Positions 1 through 11,844 of a stretch of DNA of 64,000 bases are shown piece by piece. The stretch comes from Valencia hispanica (taxonomy: Eukaryota > Chordata > Actinopteri > Cyprinodontiformes > Valenciidae), in contig OY747701.1 of assembly GCA_963556495.2 (NCBI GenBank), positions 41,179,001-41,243,000 on the forward strand, written 5' to 3'. The translations under genes and the position numbers were made by a program. Within the stretch, counting starts at the first letter, position 1. Each line of letters starts with the position of its first letter. Under the pieces are notes generated by a model that was not told where the DNA came from, searched no databases, and was given only the letters and a program-made list of their open reading frames with translations.

Positions 1-1236
1 GGGTGATCTAGATCTAGACTTTGCATGGTTTTTAACAGGTTTTAAATCTCCATTTTTAAGCACCTTACCTGGGTTTTATCAAGGGTTTTTTAAGGCTTGT
101 GTTCTTTTTAAATGGATCAGATGTGAGCACGGGTCCTTGTTTTGGTTGCTGAAGGAACCTTTAGTGTTTGATGCAAGACTTGATATAAGCCGTCAATCAT
201 TGCCTGGACTATCAAGAAACTTGTGTCATTCAAAGATTGTGAGCCTTGGAAGACTGATACAAGTGGCTGGAACTTTGCTTTCAGATGCTACCACTTTAAC
301 CTCTGCCTTGGAAGTCTCATCTGTTAGATTAACCCAGAAAGCGCTGGAACTCTGGAAAGAGAGACTTTCCAGAATGGAATGGGTGCTTTTAAGGAAATAC
401 AGCAGAAATGAACTCGTGCCAGATGCGTTGGATGAACCTCCGGACCTCCTTTCAAGGACACTGATGGACCCTTGTTGTGGACCGGAGAAGAAAAAAAACT
501 GTCTCTTCGCAGTGCTGAGAAACAGACTATATATGTAAATTGTGTAAAAGTACTAAACTTAGATAAATTGAAGGGCATGCTCCCAACGGTTTGGACCACC
601 AAACTGAGAGGATGTAAGCCGCAGTGGTCTACAATGTATAGTCCTCCCTTGAAAAAAAGGACTGGAGACCTACAGTGGAGGATACTCCATGGCGCGATCG
701 CAACGAATTCTTATTTATCAAAGTTTAACACAAATGTTTCAAATGCCTGCCCTTTTTGCAATTCCTCTGAAAATATTTTTCATGTTTTTACTGAATGTAA
801 GAGGCTTAATCCCCTTTTTAATATTCTTAGTTGGATTTTTAATGATTTTAGCATGGTTTTTTCCATTGAAGTATTTATTGGGGGTGTGGAAAAGGGCAAG
901 AAAAATAGAGTTAGAAACAGGGTTTTACATTTTTTAGTCGGTGAGGCCAAGTTGGTTATTTACTTATCTAGAAGGGATAAATTGCAAAAGGAACAGGCAT
1001 ATGACGTTGTAACCTTGTGGAAAATCAATGTCAAAGCCAGACTTCGGCTGGATTACACCTACTACTCTGTTTGCCAGAACTTGGATGTATTTGGACAGAA
1101 GTGGGCGGAAAATTGAATTCTTTGTACAATTATTGATGGGAAACTAGAATTTGGTACTATTTTACAGTAATTTTATCACTGGTTTTGTAAATTGATTAAT
1201 GACAATGTGTGAATAAATGGTGTTTAAAAAAAAAAA
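1..1236 (+). mobile_element. Tx1/L1-like LINE, 3' end of ORF2 with poly(A)
   Basis: Two overlapping frames (137-538 and 472-1116), separated by a frameshift, encode the C-terminal part of a LINE ORF2 protein. The second has WRILHGAIATNSYLSKF followed by CPFC and FHVFTEC, a Cys2-His-Cys zinc knuckle (zf-RVT type) found at the end of Tx1/L1-clade reverse transcriptases. An AATAAA at about 1212 and an A-run at 1225-1236 mark the 3' end. The 5' part lies outside the window. Broken by frameshift, so not active. Confidence 0.75.
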
Positions 1237-1517
1237 TCTTCTTCTTCCCTTAGACTGGTTTCTTCTTTTTCTCACTGTCTATTTTTTCAGTTTTTCTCAC
1301 AGTGACTGTAGAGTGATATTGATCTGGTGTGATCTCTCAACCTCTTCCTATTACCAATCTGTGAGCAAGGCAATACACAGCCTTACCACACCTGGTAAGT
1401 ATGTTGTTCAAAGCATTTTAAGGGCTCAACACGTAGATGTGGAACAAGCAGAAACACACTCATGGGCAGTAGATTCCAAATGTTTCATTTATAGTGGGGG
1501 GTTTTTTCTTTCAAACG

Positions 1518-1682
1518 TTTTGTGGCCAGAGTGGCCTTTATTAGCAGTGGATAGTACAAAAACGGGAGAGAAGTGGGGGAAGAGACATTCGGCAAATGTC
1601 CACGGGGTGGAATTGAACCCTGGAACAACCTCCTCAAGGACTGAGGCCTCTGAACATGGGGTGCCCGTGTACCCCCATTTAT
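1518..1682 (-). repeat. tRNA-derived SINE, 5'-truncated copy
   Basis: On the minus strand it reads GGTTCAATTCC, a polymerase III B-box, then the GTGGACATTTGCC body and a tail with AATAAAGGC. The same unit, longer and with an A-box, occurs at 22761-22959 on the plus strand. This copy lacks a clear A-box. Confidence 0.6.
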
Positions 1683-1759
1683 TGTTTTTAACGTGTGGAT
1701 TTATTGATCAGATCTACTTAGTGCAGTCACTGTTTTTTCAAAATTAATGCGGTGACACT

Positions 1760-2556
1760 GTTAGTTTTAAGACCCATCATTTAAGCTTCCAAACCAAAAA
1801 GTTTAAGAGAGGATCAATTATCTATTACCACTCAGTTTGAGAGAAACCCAGATGTTAGGCAAATAAGTTCTAAATGAATGTTGTGTCTGTCAAACAATAA
1901 ATCAATGAGATGTTTATAGTGATGTAATGGCATGGTTTTAACTTGGCTCAAGAGTGGCAAAGAAATAAATCATACATTTTACAGAACAAGCTAAAACCTG
2001 CCCTTAGTTAAGAACAGGTATCTCGACTGGTGTAAAAGCCCTAACAATGACACTTGCGGACAGAGAATTCATATATTTATATACATTCATTCTCTATTTA
2101 ACTTAATGTCCATGGTAGGTAAAACTGATTTTTTTCTATTTTTTGCTGCAGTCAGTCTAGAATGGAGGCTCAGTCTCTCTGATTGAACCAGGTGGTGCCA
2201 ATGCAGTCACTTGTGCATTATTGTTAAAACTTTGCGCTGGAGTATGTGGTTATTCTGGTAGGGAAGGCCCAAATGTAAAAGGCATGATTGGCCTCTGTTG
2301 ATAATAATTTTTTACATTTTTTTATTTGTTACACCAATTTAACAAAATGACTCATTGCTCATACTGCCCAGCCTTGAATCCAACAAAATGTGAGCGTTTC
2401 TTTGCATGTATATGAGTGGTGCCATCTTATTGGAGTAATTTCTGTCATACCTAAGCTTCTACACAAATGGATTCTTACATGATTACACACATAAACATCA
2501 GGAACAACGGTATATTAAAAAAAAGGATCCAGAGATTTATTACAACATTCCCACTG
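1760..2556. other. intronic sequence, no gene seen
   Basis: AT-rich sequence between the SINE and the next element. No exon, RNA gene or repeat was recognised. Confidence 0.5.
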
Positions 2557-3055
2557 CCTTTAAAGGAGCATGGGGCAGAATGAAGAAACAAAGCTCACGA
2601 GCGACGCAGCGGGCTCTGCAAGTAACTGCAGCCAGCCGCACGGGAGCGCACACAAACGCTTCACAAAAAAAAACATACCTCTTCACAGTGACATACTTCT
2701 TTTTCTTAGTGCCAGTTTTTAGTGGGCTGTGAGTCGTCCTTGGTCGTTTCCCAGTTGCAGAAGAATCCATTCTCACAATTAAATAATGGAGGTCTGCGAC
2801 CATTTTTCTTCCTCTTTTAAAGCTGTCGAGAACGTGCAAGCAGTGTCAATTGACGTCACACCCGTAGGACAGCGTGGGAAATTCGGGTCCCGAACTGCAG
2901 CACATTTTGCAGCACACAGCCAGTTTAAGAAAATGGAACGATACGTGGGTGGGCTCATTCTTTTTGGTTTATAACGCTTCATCACCCAACAGGATTAAAA
3001 AACTGGACATGCATGTTATTTTATTTACAATTCCTGCCCCATGTTCCTTTAAAGG
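2557..3055. mobile_element. 499-bp MITE with 24-bp inverted ends
   Basis: The left end (2557-2580, CCTTTAAAGGAGCATGGGGC...) is repeated inverted at 3031-3055 with one or two differences. The interior is GC-richer than the surrounding intron and has short frames on both strands that I do not recognise. No target-site duplication could be fixed, so the superfamily is open. Confidence 0.65.
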
Positions 3056-3303
3056 TCACATTAGAACAGTTTAAACATTGGTAAATCCAACTGCATGTCA
3101 TTGGCTCTTTGTTGTCCATTTCTGTCCTTTTGTTATGTCTCCACAACTTTTATAAAATATACCACTTCTAAGAAAATAAATAAATCAATTTAATTGGTTA
3201 AGTAGATTCTTTTGGCTTGTAAATGTCTGCATGTCATGTGAAAATGCTTATGTTATGGTCAAGTCTTATGTAGTGGGTTTGGGTGTGTTTTTGGTGCTCT
3301 TAC

Positions 3304-3463
3304 TCCACCAGTATAGTCCGAGAGTCCAGCAAGGTAAGACTTGGTGCACGTAGAGGACCAGGAGGAAGCTGAGAGGTCAGCGCTGTAACTAGTGAACTGT
3401 TGGTACAGCCCACTTTAGTGCAGGCACTCAGTACCAAGAAGTTAGTCGAGTACACAGCAAGAC
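3304..3463 (-). CDS. ush2a: ush2a exon 15: FN3 end and next FN3 start
   Basis: Phase 1 in (TTTTAG then GTCTTGCT) and phase 2 out before GTAAGA, 160 bp. It encodes YSTNFLVLSACTKVGCTNSS, the FN3 F-G strands with the usherin ACT-x2-GC cysteine pair, then a linker with QLPPG and the first strand of the next FN3 (LTLLDSRTILV). The following exon is not in the window; the remaining 3.3 kb is intron filled with repeats. Confidence 0.94.
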
Positions 3464-4275
3464 CTAAAAGACAAACAAACACTCACTAAAAGTTACAAAG
3501 CAAAAAAAAAGCACACACTACTTGACAGCACAGACAAGATTAACTCCAGCAGTTAGTTTTGCTTTTTTTTAATCTGTCCACCCTACTCTGTTCGGAGTGC
3601 TTTATTTCTTTCTGTTTGAAAACTACTCACCATCTGGCCCGCTGTTGGAATCTCACCCTGAAACACAATCTATTCTTCCACATACCATGTAATTACAATG
3701 TCCATAATCCTCCCAATCACAGTGAAAATCAGACACTGCATTAATAACTCAGCATGGATGAGATGTGCGATCACTCTTTCATTGGCTTTCAAAGATGCAC
3801 ACTTACACTGTTAAACAAACAGTAAGATGGTTTACTAATCGTATAGGTGTGTGCCTGGAACAGAGTTTGTGTATCTCCGTGCGTATGATGTTTTGAGAGT
3901 TTCCTGTACATATGAGTGTCTGTGTGCATTCATTTTCATCTTTTTTGGAGTACTCCTCATTGGTGTGACATGTGTTTCATACCCTCTTAAGGTATTTTCA
4001 AAGAAAGCTTTAAGGGCAAATTCTGTGCATGGCTGTGCGCTAATGTTTAGTTTTCTTTGTTTTTCTGCCACTTCATTTTCATGTGTACGTTTAGCTTTCT
4101 GTTTGAAAGTGCTATTCCCTTGGTAAGGACTGAGACTCTAGTCTCTTTCAAATGCTAATCCCCCATTTTGCTTTCCTACCCCCTCCCCCCTAACACCCCC
4201 TTTTTTCCCACTGAAGTCCCATCTCTCCACAGTCCCAGCTACAGCACACACAAACACACATTTTTTTATTTTTAC

Positions 4276-4361
4276 CGGTGATGTTGCACTGCCTGTTTTT
4301 CCCTCTGTAGACCAGTTCACTGTTGTGATACAGGAGGTATTCTGTAATGTCTCCATTTGGC
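4276..4361 (-). CDS. ush2a: ush2a exon 14: FN3 middle strands
   Basis: An 86-bp exon, phase 2 in and phase 1 out; acceptor TTGATAG, donor GTAAAA. The peptide PNGDITEYLLYHNSELVYRG is an FN3 C-C' region with the PNG turn and paired tyrosines. It ends CNITG with a likely N-glycosylation site (NIT). Confidence 0.92.
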
Positions 4362-4619
4362 CTATCAATGGAAAACAAATATGTTATATACAATATTAAA
4401 GAGTACAGGACAATTAATAGAGTCAAACCGTGATTAATGTATGTTTTGACATTTTTTAAAGTTTTAATCCATTGTAAGAGATAGTGAGAAACAATAAAAA
4501 AATTCATAGGCAACAAAGCAAAGCAGAAAAATAATCTAAATATCGTGTTAAAATACTACTCTTGGGCAGAATTGTAAGTTAAACAAATTCTTCTCGATGA
4601 CCAAAGCTGGAATGCTTTT

Positions 4620-4790
4620 GTATTCTCTTTCAAGCATTCGCTCGCTATCTCACTATGAGGTTACGCTCCCCTGCGTAGCCCTCAGAAGATCTTATTCCAT
4701 TCTGCCAGCTGTGATTGGCTGGCAGTGGTAAAGCCTAGAGGAGGGACATCCTCTGTGCAAATATAAGCAAGGCAATGTGTCACACAGTCG
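4620..4790 (+). repeat. LTR-like promoter unit, left copy
   Basis: A stretch with an inverted CCAAT box (GATTGGCTGG near 4715) and a TATA-like AAATATAAG near 4757, spaced as in a polymerase II promoter. The same sequence appears in inverse orientation at 6600-6925: tattctctttcaagcattcg, the AGTAGCCCTCA-like block, the CCAAT block, CCTAGAGGAGGGAC and the TATA block all recur in order. It looks like part of an LTR or of a tyrosine-recombinase retroelement end. The family is not established. Confidence 0.5.
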
Positions 4791-5269
4791 CTCTAAAAAC
4801 TCTTCTAGCTTTACCCAAAAGCTACTTCTTCAGCAACTGCATACTGTACTTTGCTGCTAGCTTAACAGTCCGCAGACGGAGCTCATAACTCTGTAAAAGG
4901 GTGCCATCACCTACACTGGTTGTAGTCGCTCTCCAGCCTCTTCACCATACAGTTCAGGAGAAGGTTAAAGCTCGCTTTCTATTCTGCCACCATGCAGATA
5001 ACCGGCAAATATGTATCTAGTCTGTAACCAAACAGTAGTCCGAGAGAACAGCTAACAACAATACGCTACACACTTCGACTCTGCTACCATCACACAATGA
5101 GCCGATAAGCGACTGGAATGTCATTAAACAGTAGTCACAAGCACCAGCAACTTACCAAACAACCCATTGCTCCTGCTCACTACCCTACAATTAGCCACCA
5201 CGCTAACTCGGGCTAAGCCAAAATTTACTGAGTTTATCCAGTCTGTGAACTTTCATTCAGTCGGTTTGT

Positions 5270-6590
5270 TTCCAAACATCGACCACTGCTTAGCTATGGT
5301 TAAAGTATAAGTCCAGTTTCCCTACTTATGGCTTCCCAGTCAGTCAGCGTAGCGGTCAACCCACCGCCACGTCTGTGTGTCTGATGATGTAAAACCTCAG
5401 CAAGGGAGGACCCCCAGTTCCTGATCCTTGTTTGGCTCTTTCCTCTCTCCCCTGTGTGCAGGGCTTTCCTCACAGCCCCCAGCTCACACACAACAAAAGA
5501 AGAAGACACGAGGCCCAAGTGACCCATCAATCAAATTATCACATTTTATTAGTAGATCACTTTTCATGACAAAATCAGCAAACAGTGTTTTACATGATAA
5601 AAACCAAAATATGAACAGATTAAAAAATAAACGAAACACACTTCAAGCAAAAATCAATCATACCCAACCAGTTAAACTCTCAGCACACACAAGACATACA
5701 CATCCCGTCCCCAAACCCCTATATTGCAAGAACACAGCTCAATCCATTCCTATCTTTTTAAGTGAACATACAACTAAAAAAAACATCATAACTAATACTA
5801 CTGTGAGGAAATTATATTTGGGAGATCCATCCACATTGGAAGCCACCCCACAGCCACAGAAGGGTTATACAGGGACCGCCATGATCAGGGCAGGCAGGTA
5901 TACACAGCAAAACCATCGGGCTGCACTACAACCCATGTTCCAGTGTCAAATGGTCTCAGAAGCACACATATATTTCCCCCGAATAAAACACAGAATGATG
6001 CAACCAGTCAGTCTGCTAAGGGCACGGTCAATAACAAAAAAGAAAATAAATCTAAACAACATGACAAAGTAAGCCCCACAGCCGTAGCCCTCACCATGGC
6101 CGTGGCAGGCCACATAAATGCTCCGGCATCGGCCACTCATCCCCATGCAGGGAGCTCCATGGGCCACAAACTGTCCCTCCATGAGCATGGATCAGTGGTG
6201 TGCCACGCATGGAGAGCTCTATGGCAGCAGGTCCTCTCTCCACAAGGGAGGAGACCTGGCGGGCGTGTGGGGGCTCAGACAGGGTGGTGAGAACCTTTAC
6301 TAGGAGATACAGGGTCCAGATTGTTGAGGCACCACCTCATTTCAGGGGAGTCCTGACCTCCCAGGCCGCAGTTGATTTTTCCACAGTTCTAACAATAGAA
6401 CTGATTCCCCCAACTCTGGGCAGAGTAAGGGACTGGGGACTGTTATAAATCCTGGTGGCTCCTTACTGGCCCAGCAAACTCTGGCGGGCAAAGATTATCC
6501 AGCTGCTGTGCAGCGAACCACTGCAGCTACCAATATGCAGGGATCTGCTTTCACAGGCACACGGTCAAAATTTTCATCCTCACCAACAAC
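5270..6590. other. sequence between inverted LTR-like units
   Basis: GC-richer than the flanking intron, with open frames (for example 5428-6072 plus) but no protein family that I recognise. Probably the interior remnant of the retroelement whose ends are the inverted units, though no reverse transcriptase or recombinase motif is visible. Confidence 0.35.
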
Positions 6591-6599
6591 ATCTGGCCC

Positions 6600-6925
6600 C
6601 ATATCCCCATAGTGAGATACCAAGCGAATGCTTGAAAGAGAACTTAATGTTACAAATCTAACCCGGGTTATCTGATAGTATGAGTCAGGTATCTCACCAG
6701 TTCGCTCTCCTTGCAAGCAGCGAGGTGGTAGAATGACTTTGTGAGGCAGTGCCTCACTTATTTTTGCACAGAGGACGTCCCTCCTCTAGGTATCAGTGTC
6801 ACAGCTGCCAACCAATTACAGCTGGCATAATGGAAGAGGAGCATTTGAGGGCTACTTGGGGGAGCATAACCAATAGCGAGATACCTCACTCATGCTATCA
6901 GAGAACCAGGTTTATGTTTGTAACC
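6600..6925 (-). repeat. LTR-like promoter unit, right inverted copy
   Basis: Read on the minus strand it holds the same CCAAT (AATTGGTTGG), CCTAGAGGAGGGACGTCCTC and TATA-like blocks as 4620-4790. It also repeats a short module (about 35 bases ending GGTATCTC followed by ACT or GCTAT) three times. About 1.8 kb separates the two copies, giving a large inverted repeat. Confidence 0.5.
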
Positions 6926-7699
6926 ATAACCTGACACTGCTTGAAGACTGTCAGAGATTTGGTCTTGAGAGTGCTAAATAAGGTGTCGGAAGGCCCATCA
7001 CACTTGACAGCCACAGACCTGCGAATCATGCTTACGCACACCGTTTTTTTCTCACAACTCTATTCACAAAGAAAGATTTGTCGCACAGTATGAATTGGGC
7101 TTTACTTTCTGTTCCACTTCTGCCTCTTCTATCTAGGACAGAAGGAAAAACAGGGCTGTTTGCTGCCCTTCTTCTCACAAAAAATCTTTGCCTCATTGTG
7201 CCTGTAGATGTCCAAACAAGCACCTGCTACCTATGTTGAACAACCTCTACACTGGTTGCACATTCCTTGGGTGTCAACAGTACTCAAAATTGCTGAACAC
7301 TCATGGACAAAACAAAGTCTTTACTGAAGTTGAACTTTTCACTTTTAGGTAATTAAAAAACAGTTTGGTGCAGAACTCTAAGCAGCATTTCCCTGCATGT
7401 GTATGATTTCTGATAAAAAGCAATGATGACTGTATACCAGCCATCGGAGGAAATCACTGCAAACAGAAGACAATGATTTCAAGCACTTCTACCCCAATCA
7501 GTCTCCTGATTGCCATACAAAATTATTTTTACGAGTGGTTTCTTTACTCTTTCACAAATGTAGCTGTTTGTGATATGATTACACTGAAATGAAGTTCGAT
7601 AACAATTTTGTGGCAGGCAAGAGTACAACCATTTGTTGTTTTGTCTACTAAAAAATAAAAAGAAATGTAAGATAGTGCAACTATTTGCATCAAATTCAT

Positions 7700-7910
7700 A
7701 TACATCTAAACCAGTGGTCTATTAAATGTGTCCCTGGTCCAACACATCTGATTTAAATGACTGAATTACCTCCTCAGTATGCAGTCAAGTTCTCCAGAGT
7801 CCTGCTAATGACCTGATAATTTGATTCAGGTGTGTTGAAGCAGAGACAGATCTAAAAGTTGCATGGCACCAGCCCCCAAGGACTGGAGTTGCAGACCCCT
7901 GATGTATACA
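7700..7910. repeat. hAT-derived non-autonomous repeat
   Basis: Contains CAGGTGTGTTGAAGCAGAGA and ends GGACTGGAGTTGCAGACCCC, the terminal phrase of a common teleost hAT-type MITE. Related fragments lie at 29385-30175 and 43790-43985. Confidence 0.55.
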
Positions 7911-8268
7911 GTCTGCACAGTATCAAACTCAAGGCTAAATATTTGTGTCACTGCCACATCTTTTGGGTGTGACGGCTCTGTAAGTCTGCAACAACGTAAC
8001 TTTTAAATCATGTTCTTACACAGTAAAGAAGTGTTAAACAGAAGATGATACTTTCTTTGTTACACACCATTATTTTAATGATTCACCAAAAATACATATC
8101 TTATGTAAATTTAGCAGGGCAGAAAGGACATTTTTTTTACATGACACATCAATAGACCAAAATATTAGTTATTTACAAGTTATACATCATTAACATATTA
8201 AACAGCTTAATTAAATGTAGGTTTTGAGATGTCAGATGGAAAATAGGGCAGAGGAGAATGTACGTTAC

Positions 8269-8344
8269 CTTACTGGAGGTTCCCAGGTTAAAAACAAAGC
8301 TGAAGGAGATGCAACCACAATTGGAGGAGAGACCGCATCTGGAA
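8269..8344 (-). CDS. ush2a: ush2a exon 13: FN3 start (small exon)
   Basis: A 76-bp exon, phase 1 in and phase 2 out; acceptor AATTGCAG, donor GTAACG. It encodes VPDAVSPPIVVASPSALFL and then TWEPPV: an FN3 A-B strand pair with the core tryptophan. A second possible GT lies five bases upstream (CCA/GTAAGG), but only the later site restores the frame into exon 14 (AG+G = Arg, then PNG). Confidence 0.9.
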
Positions 8345-9508
8345 CTGCAATTGCAGTAAAATCAAAACGTACCTATGCATGTATGTACAGCTAGAAACAT
8401 ATTTGTCCACTCAATTAAAAATTAAAGAAAGTGGCCACTAATTTCCATAGGAATACACGTTACACTCATTCATAAGTATTTATTTCATCCATAAAGTTTT
8501 ATTCAAGAACCTCTGGAAATTTTAATTGTTAAAAACTGGAAAGATTGGATGAGAAAGAACATCTTTGGAAAAAGCTGCTGCTCAACCACATTGAAAGGGG
8601 CAATTTCAGGTGGTTTGGAAACGCTACAAGGATAATTCCTGGCCATCTCATCTCTGAGGTTTTTCTCTTAAAAGTTACTTTGTTGTTGTTTTAAGGTTAC
8701 AATTAACTGGTTTAAAACCAGAATAGATTATTGAAAAAAGTAATTACTCTTTATCTACAAAAATAAATGACAAATTGCACACATTTTTCTGAAAGCTTGT
8801 TCTGTAGCATTGGTGTCTGATAATGTGAACCTGCACAATGTGAGAATGTTCATCTCTTGTGCTCTGTGAAACATTAACCAAAGGTATCAAAATTGTTTTC
8901 ATGAGGGAGTAAAATTATGCCTGCACTGTAAGCATTAATAAAAAGAGTTTTGAACGCATTTTCTTTTCTGCAGTCTCCCTGACATGTTTCAGTGTTTTAC
9001 CATTTTGCTCTGTAGAAATCAATACAGTAATCTGTTTCTTCCCTTTAGCGTCAGATTGATTTTTGCAGTCTCTGTACTGACCCCTGCTGTCACATTATCT
9101 CCCCAACAAGCCTGGTTACTCCAACACAGATTAATGCTACAACTGAGAAAAAGAAAGAAAAATCTTTACTTTTCTCAGTCAAGTTTATATTTCTTCATAA
9201 TCTTTTATAATCTATGCTACATCATCTTTTGCCAAGCTGTCATTTGCTCTCTAAGTGCTTCATTCTTTTCCCATTTTCCATCTTCTATTAACAGTCATTC
9301 CCTTCCAGTTTTAATTTGTCTACCTTTTTTCTCATGTTTTTTAAATCCTTCCAAAAAATAATCAATTACAAAATTTATAGGATCAGTTTGATAAGACGTG
9401 TGTTTAGTTGTGAAGATACAAAAACAGTAATAAATCAGTATGAAACAAACTGAAAAAAAGAAGTTGTTCATAGATGTAAAGAAAAATGTGTATTAGTGTG
9501 TTTTTTAC

Positions 9509-9649
9509 CTTCTTCTGGGGTTTTGAAGCTTGATCTAATATCACTGTCATCACCACTGTCAACAACAGGACTCTCAGTGCAGCCAGCAGGACTACATGCA
9601 CTTACGGTGACAGTGTACTGGGTTGATGGAGTAAGACCAGTCATCACAC
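9509..9649 (-). CDS. ush2a: ush2a exon 12: FN3 domain, second half
   Basis: Phase 1 in and out, 141 bp, donor GTAAAA. The peptide GLTPSTQYTVTVSACSPAGC is an FN3 E-F strand pair. The AC-x4-GC cysteine pair is typical of usherin FN3 repeats. It ends in an acidic serine-rich stretch, probably a loop insertion, before FKTPEE. A LINE 3' tail ends about 16 bp upstream of the acceptor, so the branch point must lie inside transposon-derived sequence. Confidence 0.92.
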
Positions 9650-9666
9650 CTGAAGAGAAGTGGCAA

Positions 9667-9800
9667 ATTCAATTCAGTTTATTTGTACAGCGCCAATTCA
9701 CAACAGATGTCATCTCAAGGCACTTTACAAGAAAAGTCATTTCAATACAATCATACAAACATTCCAATCAGTTTAAAGTTTTAGTAAGTTTTATATTTAA
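9667..9800 (-). repeat. Rex/L2-type LINE 3' tail
   Basis: On the minus strand it reads GCCTTGAGATGACATCTGTT, then a short gap and AATAAACTGAATTGAATT, the 3' end of the LINE seen in longer form at 27560-28618. Only the tail is present. It abuts the acceptor of ush2a exon 12. Confidence 0.7.
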
Positions 9801-10074
9801 GAAATCACAGCAGATTGGATCTATTCATTGACTGGCAGTTGCGCCTCGTTGATGCAGACTCCAACCACAGCAATCTGTCAGCAATCCCTCAAAGTAGTGA
9901 TGAAAAGAGTGTAAACGAGGAATGGTATCTTTAAACTATTTTAACTTCAGAAAAACACCAATATTTCATTAAATCATCTGTACACAATGAGACAGATTTT
10001 AACCACATACATAAATAAATCACTGTGAATAGGTAAAGACAATACAAGCAGGGCAAGAAAAATAGGAATCATTC

Positions 10075-10116
10075 ATTAGTAACATGGGATTAACAACATA
10101 ATCCCATGTTACTAAT
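10075..10116. repeat. perfect 18-bp inverted repeat (hairpin)
   Basis: The arm ATTAGTAACATGGGATTA (10075-10092) is followed by the loop ACAACA and the exact complement at 10099-10116. No poly-U or exon is next to it. It may be the core of a tiny palindromic MITE or a recent inverted duplication. Confidence 0.8.
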
Positions 10117-10369
10117 AAATCGGGATTTTACCAGATGAAAAAAATGCAGAAGCACAGCTGCCGATAACAAAATGTTGATAGGCAAACTATGAGTCGAGTA
10201 GCTATATCATTTAGTAGAGGGTGGCTATAGCCTCAGAACCTTCTTTTTCTGGGCTATTGGACCAAAAGGAAGCCTAATGACTCTGGATTTTATGCAGTCA
10301 CTGACTACCAAAGACTTAATAATCCATTTAATTATTAGTTTTTTTTTCTTCTAACTGTAACAATTTTGG

Positions 10370-10680
10370 GCAGCACAGTGGAGCGGTTTTCAGTACTGGG
10401 GTTCACAGAGAGAGAGAGATTTTAACAACGGAGGAGTCCATTGTGCCCTTACAACTGCTGCTGTTGTGATTCTGCATTTTGTTGTATTTGCAAAAATGTG
10501 AACATAACATGTTTTTGGTTACGTCCATTGTCATGAATGAAAATTGCGGTTGTGTGTTTCGCCTCGCTACGCTAAGTTCCAGGTTGCGATGAACCGGTGA
10601 CTTGTCCAGGATGTACTTTGTCTCTTGACCAATGACTACTGGAGATAGGTGCCAGGCCCTAAACGATGTTGCTAGAATAA
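10370..10680 (+). repeat. dispersed teleost repeat (SINE-like family A)
   Basis: Starts GGGCAGCACAGTGGAG and ends with a block containing CTACTGGAGATAGGTGCCAG. The same blocks occur inverted at 34515-34855 and 44960-45930. The longer copies contain a B-box-like GGTTCAAATCC on the sense strand. This copy is degraded and holds a (GA)n tract. Confidence 0.5.
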
Positions 10681-11844
10681 GCAGGTACAAACAATGGAAA
10701 GATATACTTAACACTTTTGAGTAGTATACTATTAAAACCTACACAGTTGGGACCTATTAAGCTGAACCAATGGAATTTGAGCTCAAAGTCTGCATTTCAT
10801 TCACATTTTGATTGCTGCACTTTAAATCAATCAAGGTGGCTCACAGAGGTTAAACATTGTCATCGTTCAAGGACAATTGACTTCAAAAGACTGTCTTTAT
10901 ACTAAACATGCCGTAACTGGCTCATTTTATTCTGTACTTAGCATAATAATTTGTATCTAAATGGCTTTAAAGTGTATTTTAAATACTTTATTTTGTCCTG
11001 TGTGCAACTGTTGCTAAGCAAATTTGCCGAGCTTGGCAAACAGACCCGGTCTATTCTAATTGTTAAGCTTTACTCGTCTCTCTCTGATGTTTTTTGATTT
11101 AGCAGTCTTGGCCTCCTTCACTCCTTTATGCATTTCCAAAGTCACTTTTTTTACATTGTCTGTTTTCTCTTCCACTCCTCCCCACATTCCTTTCTGCCTT
11201 CTGTGCTCAATCACCCTGTACGCGTCTATTTTTTTCTCTCTCTCTTTGTCTTACCCATGTCTTTTAATTCAATTAGAGGGCCAGGGCCCCACTCTGCCGC
11301 TATTACACCCTCATTTGCTTTCTGTGTTTTTTAGCCGTCGGTGTAATTCTGCAGTCAGGTGTCGAGGCTATCATAAATTAAGAAGAAACCTTATCACAGT
11401 GGACTAAATGTCTGGAAAAGAGAGGGTGAGGGAATAACGAGCAGTGAAAGAGACAGAGGAGAAGACGGAGGCAGCAAGCTCATCATCATATTTGCCTAGA
11501 GACATAGCAGCGTGGATGAGAGGGGGGACGAATAGCAGCAGTGGACGCAGACATCATCTTCATCATAAAAGACGAAGTGGGGAAAGATAGAAAAGTGAGG
11601 AACAGCAATAGAGGGGGACAAAAAGGAGAGATGCCAGGGAATGAGATCACTGGGATAGTCCGGAGTGTCTTGTTCCAAATGGAGACAGTCTCCTAAAGCT
11701 GGAGGCACGCCAACGAGACATTAACGGGTTTAGCTGGAACATTGTGGATGTATGTGTGTTATCATGAAAGACAAGAGGAGAGAGAGAGTAAAATAGGATG
11801 TCAAAATGTCTTTTTTTATCTTAGGCCAAATAGGTCCTTACAGG

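Noticed and set aside
472..1116. 214-residue frame as a host gene
   Set aside because: Carries the zinc knuckle of a LINE ORF2 C-terminus and ends before a poly(A) tail.
1217..1747. 176-residue plus-strand frame
   Set aside because: Runs through a LINE poly(A) and antisense through a SINE; no protein family.
2540..2985. Minus-strand frames with Lys- and Cys-rich peptides
   Set aside because: They lie inside the MITE and resemble no family.
5428..6072. 214-residue plus-strand frame
   Set aside because: No recognisable domain, biased composition, and it lies between inverted retroelement-like units.
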